Shown here one piece after another: positions 8,090 through 16,431 of a stretch of DNA of 64,000 bases. Each line of letters opens with the position of its first letter. Position 1 is the first letter of the stretch. The position numbers and the translations under genes were made by a program. The notes under the pieces are model-generated. The model saw nothing but the letters and a program-made list of their open reading frames with translations. It was not told the DNA's origin and ran no database searches. This stretch comes from Paracoccus homiensis (lineage in GTDB: Bacteria; Pseudomonadota; Alphaproteobacteria; Rhodobacterales; Rhodobacteraceae): the NCBI RefSeq assembly GCF_900111675.1, contig NZ_FOHO01000009.1:1-64000 (forward strand), given 5' to 3'.

Positions 8090-8332
8090 ATGGCGATGGA
8101 AGCCCACGATATCGAAGCCCTTATTCGCGCCGCGTTCCCCGACGCGCAGATCACCATCACGGATCTGGCCGGCGACGGAAACCACTATGCGGCAGAGGTC
8201 ATCGATGAAAGCTTCCGTGGCAAGAACCGCGTTCAGCAGCAGCGCGCCGTCTATGCCGCGTTGCAGGGCAAGATGGACGGCTCGGCCGGGGAATTGCACG
8301 CGCTGGCGCTGACCACGAAGGCGCCCGAATAA
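8090..8332 (+). CDS. bolA: BolA family protein
   Basis: The 80-residue protein has the BolA class II KH-like fold: an N-terminal helix (IEALIRAAFPDA), a GDGNHYAAEVID loop strand with the conserved H, and the FRGKNRVQQQRAVYAAL helix. BolA proteins pair with monothiol glutaredoxins to form [2Fe-2S]-bridged heterodimers for iron sensing and Fe-S trafficking. The next gene, 70 bases downstream on the same strand, encodes exactly such a glutaredoxin, which supports the role. It is closer in length to the BolA1/IbaG type than to the long E. coli BolA. Confidence 0.92.
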   Translation: MAMEAHDIEALIRAAFPDAQITITDLAGDGNHYAAEVIDESFRGKNRVQQQRAVYAALQGKMDGSAGELHALALTTKAPE

Positions 8333-8402
8333 CACGGGCGGCCCCTGCCCGTCTGACTGACACGGCCCGCAGATCCGGGCCTCGACCGGAAGGATAACGC
8401 CG

Positions 8403-8765
8403 ATGAGCGATGTGAAAACGCAGATCCAAGACACCATCAACGCAAATGACGTTGTGCTGTTCATGAAGGGGACCAAGGAAATGCCGCAATGCGGCTTTTC
8501 CAGCCGTGTGGCCGGCGTCCTGAACTATATGGGCGTCACCTATAGCGATGTGAACGTGCTGGCAGACGAAGCCGTGCGTCAGGGCATCAAGGAATTTTCT
8601 GACTGGCCGACCATCCCCCAGCTTTACGTCAAGGGAGAGTTCGTGGGCGGCTGCGACATCATCACCGAAATGACCCTGTCGGGTGAACTGGACCAGCTTT
8701 TCGACCAGCAGGGCGTGGGCTACGACAAGGACGCCGCCGACAAGATCCGTGAAGCGAACGCGTAA
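8403..8765 (+). CDS. grxD: monothiol glutaredoxin, Grx4 type
   Basis: The 120-residue protein has the CGFS active site (PQCGFSSRV), the WPTIPQLYV cis-Pro motif and the GGCDI glutathione-binding motif that define class II monothiol glutaredoxins. These carry a glutathione-ligated [2Fe-2S] cluster and hand it to targets rather than reduce disulfides. Adjacent bolA suggests a BolA-Grx complex. A strong intrinsic terminator ends the unit at about 8820. Confidence 0.95.
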   Translation: MSDVKTQIQDTINANDVVLFMKGTKEMPQCGFSSRVAGVLNYMGVTYSDVNVLADEAVRQGIKEFSDWPTIPQLYVKGEFVGGCDIITEMTLSGELDQLFDQQGVGYDKDAADKIREANA

Positions 8766-8782
8766 TTTTCGCAAGATCATTC

Positions 8783-8820
8783 AAGGCGCTGCAAAGTCCT
8801 CTTTGCAGCGCCTTTTCTTT
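8783..8820 (+). terminator. intrinsic terminator after grxD
   Basis: There is a near-perfect 14-base stem (AAGGCGCTGCAAAG with CTTTGCAGCGCCTT) with a four-base loop, followed by TTCTTT. It ends the bolA-grxD unit. Confidence 0.85.
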
Positions 8821-8902
8821 GGCCGCAATGCCCGCTTTACGTTTTGACGCGATCCGCATACGGCCCTAATCTGCACCTACGAACATACCCAGGGAGGGAA
8901 AC

Positions 8903-9859
8903 ATGACCATCCGTATCAAGGTTGCGGCCGTCGCCGCAGCCGTGGCGCTTGGTGTCGTTCCGTTTACGGCCAGCGCGCAGCAATTCGTCAATATTCTGAC
9001 GGGCGGAACATCGGGCGTTTACTACCCGGTCGGCGGCGCGCTTTCGAAGATTTTTACCGACGGCATTCCTGACGCCAAGGTGCAAGTCCAGTCGACCAAG
9101 GCCAGCGTGGAAAACCTGAACCTGCTGCAACAGGGCAAGGGCGAACTTGGTATCGCGCTTGGGGATTCGGTCAAATTCGCCGCCGAAGGCAATGCAGAGG
9201 CCGGTTTTCCGCAGCCCCTGGAAAAGCTGCGCGGCATTTCGGCCATGTATCCGAACTTTATCCAGATCGTCGCCAGTGAGGAGTCCGGCATCAAGACGCT
9301 GGACGATCTGAAGGGCAAGAAGCTGTCCGTCGGCGCCCCGAAATCCGGCACCGAACTGAACGCCCGCGCGATCCTTGGCGCCGCCGGGATGAGCTATGAG
9401 GATCTGGACAAGGTCGAATTCCTGCCCTTCGCGGAATCGGTCGAGCTGATGAAGAACCGTCAGCTGGACGCGACGCTGCAATCGGCCGGCCTGGGCGTGG
9501 CCTCGCTGAAGGACCTGTCGACCTCGATCCCGATCACCGTCGTTTCGGTCCCCGAAGAGATCGCGACCGAACTGGGCGCACCCTATATCGCGGAAACCAT
9601 CCCCGCGAACACCTATGACGGCCAGTCCGAAGACGTTCCGACCGTTGCCGTCATCAACTTCCTCGTCAGCAGCGACGAGGTCAGCGATGATCTGGCCTAC
9701 GAGATGACCAAGCTGATGTATGAAAATCTGGATCAGCTGAAGGCCGCCCATGCCGCGACCAATGCCGTCGATGTGCAGAACGCCCTGAAGGGTATGCCGA
9801 TTCCGGTGCATCCGGGTGCGCAGCGCTATTATGACGAAGTCGGCGTCAGCGCCGAATGA
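8903..9859 (+). CDS. TAXI family TRAP transporter substrate-binding protein
   Basis: The 318-residue protein begins with a Sec signal peptide (MTIRIKV, hydrophobic core, cleavage after TASA). Features of the TAXI family follow: TGGTSGVYYPVGGALS, the VQSTKASVENL block and the SVGAPKSGTELNAR motif. It captures an unidentified solute in the periplasm, often a carboxylate in this family, and delivers it to the fused TRAP permease encoded next. The start follows a GGGAGG ribosome-binding site. A hairpin in the gap downstream could keep the binding protein more abundant than the membrane subunit. Confidence 0.9.
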   Translation: MTIRIKVAAVAAAVALGVVPFTASAQQFVNILTGGTSGVYYPVGGALSKIFTDGIPDAKVQVQSTKASVENLNLLQQGKGELGIALGDSVKFAAEGNAEAGFPQPLEKLRGISAMYPNFIQIVASEESGIKTLDDLKGKKLSVGAPKSGTELNARAILGAAGMSYEDLDKVEFLPFAESVELMKNRQLDATLQSAGLGVASLKDLSTSIPITVVSVPEEIATELGAPYIAETIPANTYDGQSEDVPTVAVINFLVSSDEVSDDLAYEMTKLMYENLDQLKAAHAATNAVDVQNALKGMPIPVHPGAQRYYDEVGVSAE

Positions 9860-9865
9860 TCGGAC

Positions 9866-9892
9866 GGGCCGGGCACAGTCCCGGCCCTTCTT
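9866..9892 (+). terminator. intercistronic hairpin between TRAP genes
   Basis: An eight-base perfect stem (GGGCCGGG with CCCGGCCC) is followed by TTCTTC, just past the binding-protein stop. It probably acts as a partial terminator or 3' stabiliser, because the permease gene continues in the same direction 24 bases later. Confidence 0.6.
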
Positions 9893-9910
9893 CATTGAAA
9901 GAAGTTGAAG

Positions 9911-12007
9911 ATGACCGAAGCCCAGCACCCTGCCCCCGCCAATGATCCCGATCTGGGGCTGCACGACCCGCTTGCCGACAGCTTTCCGCCCGGCTTTCAG
10001 GGCAAGCTGCTTTACTGGATCGCCGTGGCCTTTTCGCTGTATCAGATCGCGATCGCCGCACATATCGTCAGCCTGTCCAGCCAGATCCAACGTGCGCTGC
10101 ACCTGGGTTTCCTGATCCTGCTGTGTTTTCCCTTGCTGGCGGCGCTGCGTAAACGTGGCCCGGTCGGCACCGCGATCGCCTGGTTCATGGCGGCGCTTGG
10201 CATCGTCGTGGCAGGCTATCAGTGGGTCGAATATGTCCCGTTGATGATGCGCAGCGGCATGATGAACCAGACCGACATTATCATCGGCGTGCTGGCGCTT
10301 GTGACCACCTTTGGCGCGGCCTGGATCGTCATGGGTCCGGCGCTTCCGATCGTTGCGGGCCTGTTCCTGATCTATGCGCTGTTCGGGCAGTATTTTCCGG
10401 GGCCGATGGTCACGCGCGGCTATGATTTCGGCCAGGTGGTCGAACAGATGAGCTATGGCACCGAAGGCATCTACGGCACGCCCCTGTATGTCTCGGCCAC
10501 CTATATCTTCCTGTTCATCCTGTTCGGATCGTTTCTTGAAAAGGCCGGGATGATCCGGCTGTTCACGGATGTGTCGCTGGGGATGGTCGGTCATCGCATG
10601 GGGGGCGCGGCCAAGGTTTCGGTCGTCAGTTCCGGCATGATGGGGACGATTTCGGGTTCGGGCGTCGCCAATGTCGTGACCACTGGCCAATTCACCATTC
10701 CGCTGATGAAAAGCTTTGGCTATCGCCCCGCTTTCGCCGGCGGGGTCGAGGCGACGGCATCCATGGGCGGGCAGATCATGCCTCCGGTGATGGGCGCCGT
10801 GGCCTTCATCATGGCCGAGACCCTGGGCGTGGCCTATGTCGAAGTCGTTCGCGCCGCGATCATTCCCGCGATCCTGTATTTCGCCAGCGCCTTCTGGATG
10901 GTCCATCTTGAGGCTGGCCGTCGCAGCCTGCGCGGCATGGCAAAGGACGAACTGCCCTCGGCACGCAAGGCGCTGCGCGAAGGCTGGCACCTGATCCTGC
11001 CGCTGGCGGTTCTGGTCTACCTGCTGTTCTCGGGCTACACGCCGCTATTCGCGGGGACGGTCGGTCTGGGCCTGACGATCATGTTGATCCTTGGCGCTTC
11101 GGCGGCACTGGGTCTGCCGCAGGGCGTGTTGCGCATCCTGTTCTGGATCGGGCTGGGGCTTGTCGCGGCCAGTTTCCTGCAATTCGGCAACGCCGCCCTG
11201 TGGGGCGGGATCGGTGCGCTGCTGCTGTGGAACACGATCTATGCCGGGGGTCGCACGACGATCCGGCAGGTGATCGACAGCCTTGCCGAAGGCGCCAAGA
11301 CCGCCCTGCCCGTCGGTGTCGCCTGTGCGCTTGTCGGTGTCATCATCGGCACCATGACGCTGACCGGCGCGGCCAACACCTTTGGCCTTTACATCGTGTC
11401 TGTCGGGCAGAACAGCCTGATCCTGTCGCTGGTCCTGACGATGCTGACCTGTATCGTGCTGGGCATGGGGATTCCGACGATCCCGAACTATATCATCACC
11501 TCGACCATCGCGGCGCCCGCGCTGTTGGAACTGGGTGTGCCGCTGATCGTCAGCCATATGTTCGTGTTCTATTTCGGCATTCTCGCGGATCTGACGCCGC
11601 CCGTCGCGCTGGCCTGTTTTGCCGCAGCCCCCATCGCGAAGGAAAACGGCCTGAGGATCAGCCTCGAGGCGTTGAAGGTCGCCGCGGCAGGTTTCGTCAT
11701 TCCCTATATGGCGGTCTACACCCCCGCGCTGATGCTGCAGGATGGTGGGCCATTGGCGCAGAACATCGGTTATGTTCCAGCGGTCGCCTATATCGTGCTG
11801 AAATGCATCATCGCGATCGGGCTGTGGGGCGTGGCGGTGATCGGCTGGCTGGGCCATCGCATGGCGGTCTGGGAACGGCTGCTTGCGGCGCTTGCGGCCT
11901 TCACGCTGATCGCGGCCCTGCCGATGACCGATGAGATCGGGCTGGCGCTGTTTGCGCTGTTCGGTTTCCTGTGGTGGCGCAAGAACAACGCAAACCTCGC
12001 GGCATGA
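9911..12007 (+). CDS. TRAP transporter fused permease (4TM/12TM)
   Basis: The 698-residue protein fuses the small (DctQ-like, four helices) and large (DctM-like, twelve helices) TRAP subunits, as is usual for TAXI systems. The large-subunit part shows GTISGSGVANVVTTGQFTIPL, PPVMGAVAFIMAE and the second repeat GMGIPTIPNYIITS. It imports the ligand of the upstream binding protein using an ion gradient. The ATG at 9911 is preferred over a TTG two codons earlier. The stop overlaps the DUF1850 start by ATGA. Confidence 0.92.
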   Translation: MTEAQHPAPANDPDLGLHDPLADSFPPGFQGKLLYWIAVAFSLYQIAIAAHIVSLSSQIQRALHLGFLILLCFPLLAALRKRGPVGTAIAWFMAALGIVVAGYQWVEYVPLMMRSGMMNQTDIIIGVLALVTTFGAAWIVMGPALPIVAGLFLIYALFGQYFPGPMVTRGYDFGQVVEQMSYGTEGIYGTPLYVSATYIFLFILFGSFLEKAGMIRLFTDVSLGMVGHRMGGAAKVSVVSSGMMGTISGSGVANVVTTGQFTIPLMKSFGYRPAFAGGVEATASMGGQIMPPVMGAVAFIMAETLGVAYVEVVRAAIIPAILYFASAFWMVHLEAGRRSLRGMAKDELPSARKALREGWHLILPLAVLVYLLFSGYTPLFAGTVGLGLTIMLILGASAALGLPQGVLRILFWIGLGLVAASFLQFGNAALWGGIGALLLWNTIYAGGRTTIRQVIDSLAEGAKTALPVGVACALVGVIIGTMTLTGAANTFGLYIVSVGQNSLILSLVLTMLTCIVLGMGIPTIPNYIITSTIAAPALLELGVPLIVSHMFVFYFGILADLTPPVALACFAAAPIAKENGLRISLEALKVAAAGFVIPYMAVYTPALMLQDGGPLAQNIGYVPAVAYIVLKCIIAIGLWGVAVIGWLGHRMAVWERLLAALAAFTLIAALPMTDEIGLALFALFGFLWWRKNNANLAA

Positions 12008-12369
12008 GCGTTTGCCTGATGGTGGCGGGGGCGGCAATCGCCCTCGCCTCGCCCGATTTCACGCTGGAATGGACGCATTCGGTCGAAAAGATCGAATGGC
12101 GCGAAGACTGGCGGGTCACGGGCAATCGCCTGCATCTGACCCGCGCAGCCGTCAAAGGCTCGGGTGCGGGAATGGAACCGGGGCCAGGTGCGGTCCTGCA
12201 GGACGGGTGGTGGGTCTGGGCACCCGACCTGCCGCCGCAACCCGAACTGCTGCTGGCGGCCAGTGGCGCAACGGTTTCCTCGTGGCACCTATGCGACGGG
12301 CAACGCTGTCATGACCTTGGCAAGGATCCGGGCAAACCCGTTGCTGTGCGGCCATGTCCCGCCGGTTGA
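12004..12369 (+). CDS. DUF1850 domain protein of a TRAP operon
   Basis: The 121-residue protein begins with a hydrophobic segment (SVCLMVAGAAIALA). It carries the DUF1850 signature of FTLEWTHSVEKIEWREDWRV, with the E-WTHSVE..EW core. DUF1850 genes regularly follow TAXI/TRAP fused permeases; their job is not established. The ATGA overlap with the permease stop at 12004-12007 decides the start and indicates translational coupling. The fold is probably periplasmic or membrane-anchored. Confidence 0.8.
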   Translation: MSVCLMVAGAAIALASPDFTLEWTHSVEKIEWREDWRVTGNRLHLTRAAVKGSGAGMEPGPGAVLQDGWWVWAPDLPPQPELLLAASGATVSSWHLCDGQRCHDLGKDPGKPVAVRPCPAG

Positions 12370-12415
12370 TTTAAATTGTGTTGTGGTCGCGCCATGCGTG
12401 GCGCAGGCTTGGATC

Positions 12416-12784
12416 ATGGATACGCGACCGCTGAACTTTCTGATCCTGGAAAAGGACAGCTTCATCGCAATGGACATGATGCAGGGGCTTTCCTTCTACG
12501 AAGGCGACTGCCGCCTGCATCATTTTCACAGCGTCGATGAAATGCACCAACGCCTGCCCGCGACTGTGGACAGACAGCACCACAATATCGTCGTCACAAA
12601 GCTGTCGGTTGCGGAAATCGACGCAAGCGGGCTTGCGCAGCTTGCCCAGCATCATGGTTGCGACGTGGTGGTCCGCGAAGGCATCGACAGCACCAGCAGC
12701 GTTCAGGCACGCGGCTGGCACAGTCTGGCGGCGCCGTTTTCGCAGCAGGATCTGAGTGTGCTGGTCAATCGTATGCACGCATGA
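12416..12784 (+). CDS. receiver-like protein lacking the phospho-acceptor, function unknown
   Basis: The 122-residue protein resembles a stand-alone response-regulator receiver in outline. It starts with a strand LNFLILEKDSFIAMDMMQGL, where normal receivers have an acidic pair. The middle strand NIVVTKLSV has no Asp at the phosphorylation position, and a late strand-helix follows (AAPFSQQDLSVLVNRM, where receivers have K-P-F). The pattern suggests a pseudo-receiver that cannot be phosphorylated. It lies 46 bases past the TRAP/DUF1850 unit on the same strand. The assignment is by pattern only; it could also be an unrelated alpha/beta protein. Confidence 0.5.
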   Translation: MDTRPLNFLILEKDSFIAMDMMQGLSFYEGDCRLHHFHSVDEMHQRLPATVDRQHHNIVVTKLSVAEIDASGLAQLAQHHGCDVVVREGIDSTSSVQARGWHSLAAPFSQQDLSVLVNRMHA

Positions 12785-12810
12785 AAAAGGGCGGCAATCG
12801 CGCCGCCCCA
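12785..12810 (-). terminator. intrinsic terminator between convergent genes
   Basis: A GGGCGGC / GCCGCCC stem with a six-base loop is followed on the minus strand by TTTTT. It ends the minus-strand holin-like gene, and the hairpin may also serve the plus-strand receiver-like gene. Confidence 0.8.
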
Positions 12811-12814
12811 AAGC

Positions 12815-13432
12815 CTAAAGCATGAATTCATCGTCGTCGGGCGGCCTTTGGCGGCGGCCGCGCATCTTGGCGGCGACCGTCAGTCCCAAGGCCAGCGCCG
12901 CGACCATCTTGGCGGTATTGCCACCCGATCCTTGTCGCGCCGCATCAGCGCAATTCGGGTGCGATCGGTTTGAACCCTGAACCGTGTCGCGCATGAAGCC
13001 GTGGACACGGCGTTCGGCATCGTCCGCCATCTTGTTCGCGCGATAGCTGGCCGTGTCCATCGCCGAGTAGATCTTGTTTTCGGCCATGTCCATCACGCGC
13101 ATCGCCTCGGCCCTTGCGCGATCCGCGGCGGCATCGGCGGCAAGATTGATCCGTGCCTCGACCTCGCGCTTCAGGTCTTCGCTCGTGGGCATCTGGTGAC
13201 GAGGCTTCGCGGCGACCATCCAAAGCGCGCCGGCGATCACTGCAAAGATGCCTCCTATCGTCAGCGAAGCATAGGTCGAGCCCCAGCCAAGGTCATTTGC
13301 CAGAAACGACCACAGCGCCGCCAGAAGAAACCCGGCGGCGAGACACAGGATTGCGCCGGCGGCCGCCTTGATCCCGGTCCGCCGCGCGGTGTCCGCAAGC
13401 GCAAGTTGCAGCCGTTTTGCATAATCGAACAT
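12815..13432 (-). CDS. phage-holin-family (Phage_holin_3_6-like) membrane protein
   Basis: The 205-residue protein has two transmembrane helices near the N-terminus (about residues 22-45 and 55-75). A charged, Ala-rich helical middle (RAEAMRVMDMAENKIYSAMD) and a third hydrophobic stretch near residues 173-188 follow. This resembles the holin-X family often found beside DUF883/YqjD-type proteins, and the next gene upstream is of that type. Despite the name, these are housekeeping envelope-stress proteins, not lysis proteins. There is no lysis cassette here. Function is otherwise unknown. Confidence 0.7.
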   Translation of the reverse strand: MFDYAKRLQLALADTARRTGIKAAAGAILCLAAGFLLAALWSFLANDLGWGSTYASLTIGGIFAVIAGALWMVAAKPRHQMPTSEDLKREVEARINLAADAAADRARAEAMRVMDMAENKIYSAMDTASYRANKMADDAERRVHGFMRDTVQGSNRSHPNCADAARQGSGGNTAKMVAALALGLTVAAKMRGRRQRPPDDDEFML

Positions 13433-13441
13433 GGCCCGGCC

Positions 13442-13786
13442 TCAGCGGCGTGCGACGATCAGACCCAACAGAAAGCCGACACCTGCGGCGATCCCCAGCG
13501 ATTGGACCGGATTGCGGCGCACGACGTCGGATACCTCTTCATACCCCAATTCGGCGTAAAAGGCCGCTTCGTCAGCGCGGCGGCTGCCCGCCTCGTAAAG
13601 ATGATCGGCCTGATCGCGAGCGCGGTCGGCATAGTCTTGGCCCCGCTGGCGCGCCTTTTCGGCATATTCACGACCGGCCTCACGAACATTCCCGGCCATT
13701 TCCGCACCGCGTTCCTTCACGCGTTCGAACTGGCTTTCGGCTTCGGCCTTTGCACTTTTTGCAGCTTCGTTCGGATTGCTCATCAT
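13442..13786 (-). CDS. DUF883 (ElaB/YqjD-like) protein
   Basis: The 114-residue protein has a long amphipathic Ala/Glu/Arg-rich helix (ESQFERVKERGAEMAGNV..., YAEKARQRGQDYADRARDQ). A single C-terminal transmembrane segment (LGIAAGVGFLLGLIVARR) comes after the family motif VRRNPVQSLG. ElaB/YqjD proteins sit in the inner membrane and bind ribosomes in stationary phase in E. coli. Two Met codons (13786, 13783) follow an AGGA site; either may be used. It lies nine bases ahead of the holin-like gene and forms a pair with it. Confidence 0.8.
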   Translation of the reverse strand: MMSNPNEAAKSAKAEAESQFERVKERGAEMAGNVREAGREYAEKARQRGQDYADRARDQADHLYEAGSRRADEAAFYAELGYEEVSDVVRRNPVQSLGIAAGVGFLLGLIVARR

Positions 13787-13952
13787 CTTGTCCTTTCGGT
13801 GTGCGTTCACCCGTCGCGAAATCAACAACGGCTTGGGCGGGCAGTTCCACCAAGGCGACGAAATTTTTCCCGATCACGCGGCGGGCCTGCAACCACAGCC
13901 GGTCCTTGGCAGTTCAGATCTAGACAGCACGGCCTTGGGGCGGGGAAAGACG

Positions 13953-15566
13953 ATGCCGAAAGCGATTTCCAGATTGGCCGTGATCGGCTGTGGCCCGCGC
14001 GCCCTTGGGGCGTTGGAAGCGTTGGCCTTGCGTCAGTCCCCTTCGGCGCCGGAAATCCATGTCGATATTTTCGATCCGCATCCGGCACATGGGGCCGGAC
14101 CCAATTTCGATCCGGCGGAAACCGACCTGTGCCAGCTGAATATTCCAGTGCGGGCGCTTGATCTTGGCAAGGGTGTCGGGTTTTGCAGCGTTCAGGACTG
14201 GCTGGGCGACGATAACGCCGAGGGGTTTCCCGCGCGTTCGCGTCTGGGCGACTATCTGATGGCGCGGTTCAAGGCTTTGACTGTCAATGCGTCAAGCCTT
14301 CGCATATCGACCATCGGGGCCTCTGCGAATGACCTGCGAAAACAGGATGCGGGTTGGATCGTGACCTGCGACGAGATGCGTCACGGTCCCTATGATGCGG
14401 TTTTGATGACGCCTGGTCAGCCCGCGACAAGGGACGATCCGCAACTGTCGGCCTGGCGGGACCACGCGACATCCGTCGGCGCAGGGATCGCATCCGCTTA
14501 TCCGGCGCGCGACCTGCTGACGGCGGCGAAGGGCTGGGGCGGGCGCAACGTCGCGATCCGCGGATTGGGCCTGTCCACACTGGATGTGTTGCGTGTGCTG
14601 ACGCTTGGGCTGGGCGGGCGATTTCAGGGAGATCGCTATTTGCCATCCGGGGCCGAGCCTGCGCGGATCCTGCCCTTTTCCCTGACCGGGCGTGCGCCCT
14701 TCCCCAAACCCGCGACGGCCGATCTGGATGCTGGTTTCGATCCGACCGTGCAGGAAACCGATGCCTTTCGCGCCGCACTTGCCAGTGCGATGAGAGAACC
14801 GCCGGAAAGGGCGCCACGCAGGCTGGCCAGCGCCTTTGTCGCGCCGACGCTGCGCCTGATGTCAGGGCGCGCAACGTCGGGTCAGATCCAGGATTGGCTT
14901 CGCGCGGAATGCGAAGATCCCGACAGCCAGGACGACCGGGATACGGCGACGGCGCTGCGCGACGGTATCGCCGAAGCATCCGGTCAGCGCCCTGCGTCCA
15001 TCGGCTACACCATCGGCCAGCTAAGCCGCAAATGGCAGAACCAAATGCGTCAGGGCTTTAACCCCGCGCTTGTCGATGCCGGGACCGCAGCGGCCCTTGT
15101 CGGCTTTGACAACGGATTGAAGCGGTATTCCTACGGACCGCCGATCCAGACCGCGCGGCAGATGCTGACCTTGATCCGGGCGGGACTGGTCGATCCGCGC
15201 AAGGCGGACGATCCCGAAATTCGCATGATCGACAGCGGCTGGCAGCTGATCGAGGGGGATGACAGCGCCCTGGTGTCGGTGATGGTCGATGCGGTTCTGC
15301 CATCGCCCGATCTGTCGCGAATCGCCGACCCGATGATTCGCGCCCTGGTGGAACATGGACGAATGGTCCCGGTCACCGACGGCATGGGTGCGCAGTTGCA
15401 TGCGGGCGGTCAGGTCGTGGATGAACATGGACGGTCCCACGATGGCCTGTATCTGCTGGGGCGGATGGGGCTGGGCAGTGTGATCGCCGTCGACTCGTTG
15501 CATGATTGTTTCGGCGCGGCAGCCGACAGATGGGCCGATGCCGTCCTGCGGCATATGAAACACTGA
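13953..15566 (+). CDS. FAD/NAD(P)-binding protein
   Basis: The 537-residue protein starts with a Rossmann dinucleotide motif of the form GCGPRALGALEAL and an acidic residue at the end of the second strand (IFDPHPAHGAGPNF). A second domain carries LGLSTLDVLRVLTLG. The GPRALG form is seen in the large FAD-NAD(P)-binding family (NAD_binding_9) related to ornithine/lysine hydroxylase-type enzymes. No substrate or pathway gene is adjacent. The start at 13953 follows GGGGAAAG; the longer ORF runs antisense through the DUF883 promoter. Oxidoreductase activity is inferred. Confidence 0.7.
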   Translation: MPKAISRLAVIGCGPRALGALEALALRQSPSAPEIHVDIFDPHPAHGAGPNFDPAETDLCQLNIPVRALDLGKGVGFCSVQDWLGDDNAEGFPARSRLGDYLMARFKALTVNASSLRISTIGASANDLRKQDAGWIVTCDEMRHGPYDAVLMTPGQPATRDDPQLSAWRDHATSVGAGIASAYPARDLLTAAKGWGGRNVAIRGLGLSTLDVLRVLTLGLGGRFQGDRYLPSGAEPARILPFSLTGRAPFPKPATADLDAGFDPTVQETDAFRAALASAMREPPERAPRRLASAFVAPTLRLMSGRATSGQIQDWLRAECEDPDSQDDRDTATALRDGIAEASGQRPASIGYTIGQLSRKWQNQMRQGFNPALVDAGTAAALVGFDNGLKRYSYGPPIQTARQMLTLIRAGLVDPRKADDPEIRMIDSGWQLIEGDDSALVSVMVDAVLPSPDLSRIADPMIRALVEHGRMVPVTDGMGAQLHAGGQVVDEHGRSHDGLYLLGRMGLGSVIAVDSLHDCFGAAADRWADAVLRHMKH

Positions 15567-15577
15567 ATTCTGGGGGA

Positions 15578-15654
15578 TGGTACCGCCTCCCCGGCTCGAA
15601 CGGGGGACCTCTAGATCCACAATCTAGCGCTCTAACCAACTGAGCTAAGGCGGC
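15578..15654 (-). tRNA. tRNA-His (GTG)
   Basis: The 77-base gene folds as a standard cloverleaf. The acceptor stem is GCCGCCT with AGGCGGT, D-loop AGCTCAGTTGGTTAGAGC, anticodon arm CTAGA-TTGTGGA-TCTAG, T-arm CCCCGTTCGAGCCGGGG, with an encoded CCA end. The anticodon GTG lies at 15618-15620 on the complement. The base before position 1 is T, not G, and the acceptor has G1-U72 and A73. Most bacteria encode G-1 opposite C73. The variant seen here is the one described for a large group of alphaproteobacteria whose histidyl-tRNA synthetase does not need G-1. Confidence 0.95.
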
Positions 15655-15758
15655 ACAGGTGGGCCTTCTAATGCGACTGCGCGGCGGTTGCAAGCCCGAC
15701 TTGCCCGGAAAAACGCAGCAAGATACAGAAAGGCTTCGTTACACAAGGGAAAGACGTC

Positions 15759-15974
15759 GTGAGCATCAACAACCAAAGCCAAATCGCGGCAAATCTTCAG
15801 GTCGGGCCGACCGATCAGGGCATGGTTCGCATCTATGTCGAGGCAGAAGGGATTGATCTTCCGCTGGATTTCGACCCTGAAGAAGCGACCGAAATCGCCG
15901 AGGAACTTCTGGCTGCGGCCGATGCGGCACGCAGCATGGGCAAAGGTGGCGGCAAGCCTAAAAAGGGCCGCTAA
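15759..15974 (+). CDS. DUF6324-type small protein
   Basis: The 71-residue protein has a beta-strand N-terminal half (MVRIYVEAEGIDLPLDF), an acidic helix (PEEATEIAEELLAAADAARS) and a Gly/Lys-rich tail (GKGGGKPKKGR). Short proteins of this type are widespread in Rhodobacteraceae; family name DUF6324 is from memory. The start is GTG with a GGGAAAG ribosome-binding site. It converges on mmcB and overlaps that gene's stop by 17 bases. Function unknown; the basic tail might contact nucleic acid. Confidence 0.7.
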   Translation: MSINNQSQIAANLQVGPTDQGMVRIYVEAEGIDLPLDFDPEEATEIAEELLAAADAARSMGKGGGKPKKGR

Positions 15975-16419
15975 GCGATTCGGGATCCGCCAGACCCTGC
16001 ATCCGCAGGGCGGCGGATCGCGCAAATTCCCGTGTCAGCTTGTTGCGACGCGCGGCCGCCAGTCGCGTTTCCTGGGGCATCCGCTGAATTTCGGCGCCAT
16101 AGGCGTCCGCGACGATCAGCCCGGATTCCGCGGGCAGCAGATCGATCGGGAAATCGGCATCCACTGCCCAGAAATATCGGTCGCAAAAGTCCAGATAACC
16201 CTGCCACTTACGGTCGGTGGCGAAATCGGCGCGGCTGCTTTTGCACTCGACAATCCAGATCTCTCCCTTCGGGCCAAGACTGATGACATCGACGCGCAAC
16301 CCCCGTGCGGGAATGAATTCTACCAGACTTGCATGGCCCATACTGCGCAGCATCCTGCCAACGCCACGCGCAAGGCGCTGTCCGGCCATCACGGGCAGAT
16401 GTGCGGGTGGCAAGTCCAT
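15958..16419 (-). CDS. mmcB: MmcB family DNA repair protein
   Basis: The 153-residue protein has the family's nuclease-like pattern: VEFIPARGLRVDVISLGPKGEIWIVECKSSRADF, in which D, E and the ECK residues form a PD-(D/E)XK-type site, then KWQGYLDFCDRYFWAVDADFP. In Caulobacter, mmcB is LexA-controlled and protects against mitomycin damage. The ATG at 16419 is chosen over a TTG at 16437, because a near-consensus LexA box (16432-16446) would overlap the TTG. The stop overlaps the neighbouring small gene by 17 bases. Repair role is from family knowledge. Confidence 0.85.
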   Translation of the reverse strand: MDLPPAHLPVMAGQRLARGVGRMLRSMGHASLVEFIPARGLRVDVISLGPKGEIWIVECKSSRADFATDRKWQGYLDFCDRYFWAVDADFPIDLLPAESGLIVADAYGAEIQRMPQETRLAAARRNKLTREFARSAALRMQGLADPESLSGPF

Positions 16420-16431
16420 CAAGGCAGTGTA

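Noticed and set aside
8837-10990. 717-codon open frame on the minus strand across the TRAP genes
   Set aside because: It is antisense to two clear transport genes, rich in His, Asp, Arg and Gly, with no domain. A high-GC shadow.
12815-13786. holin gene as sign of a prophage lysis cassette
   Set aside because: There is no endolysin or other phage gene, and the pairing with a DUF883 protein is a usual chromosomal arrangement.
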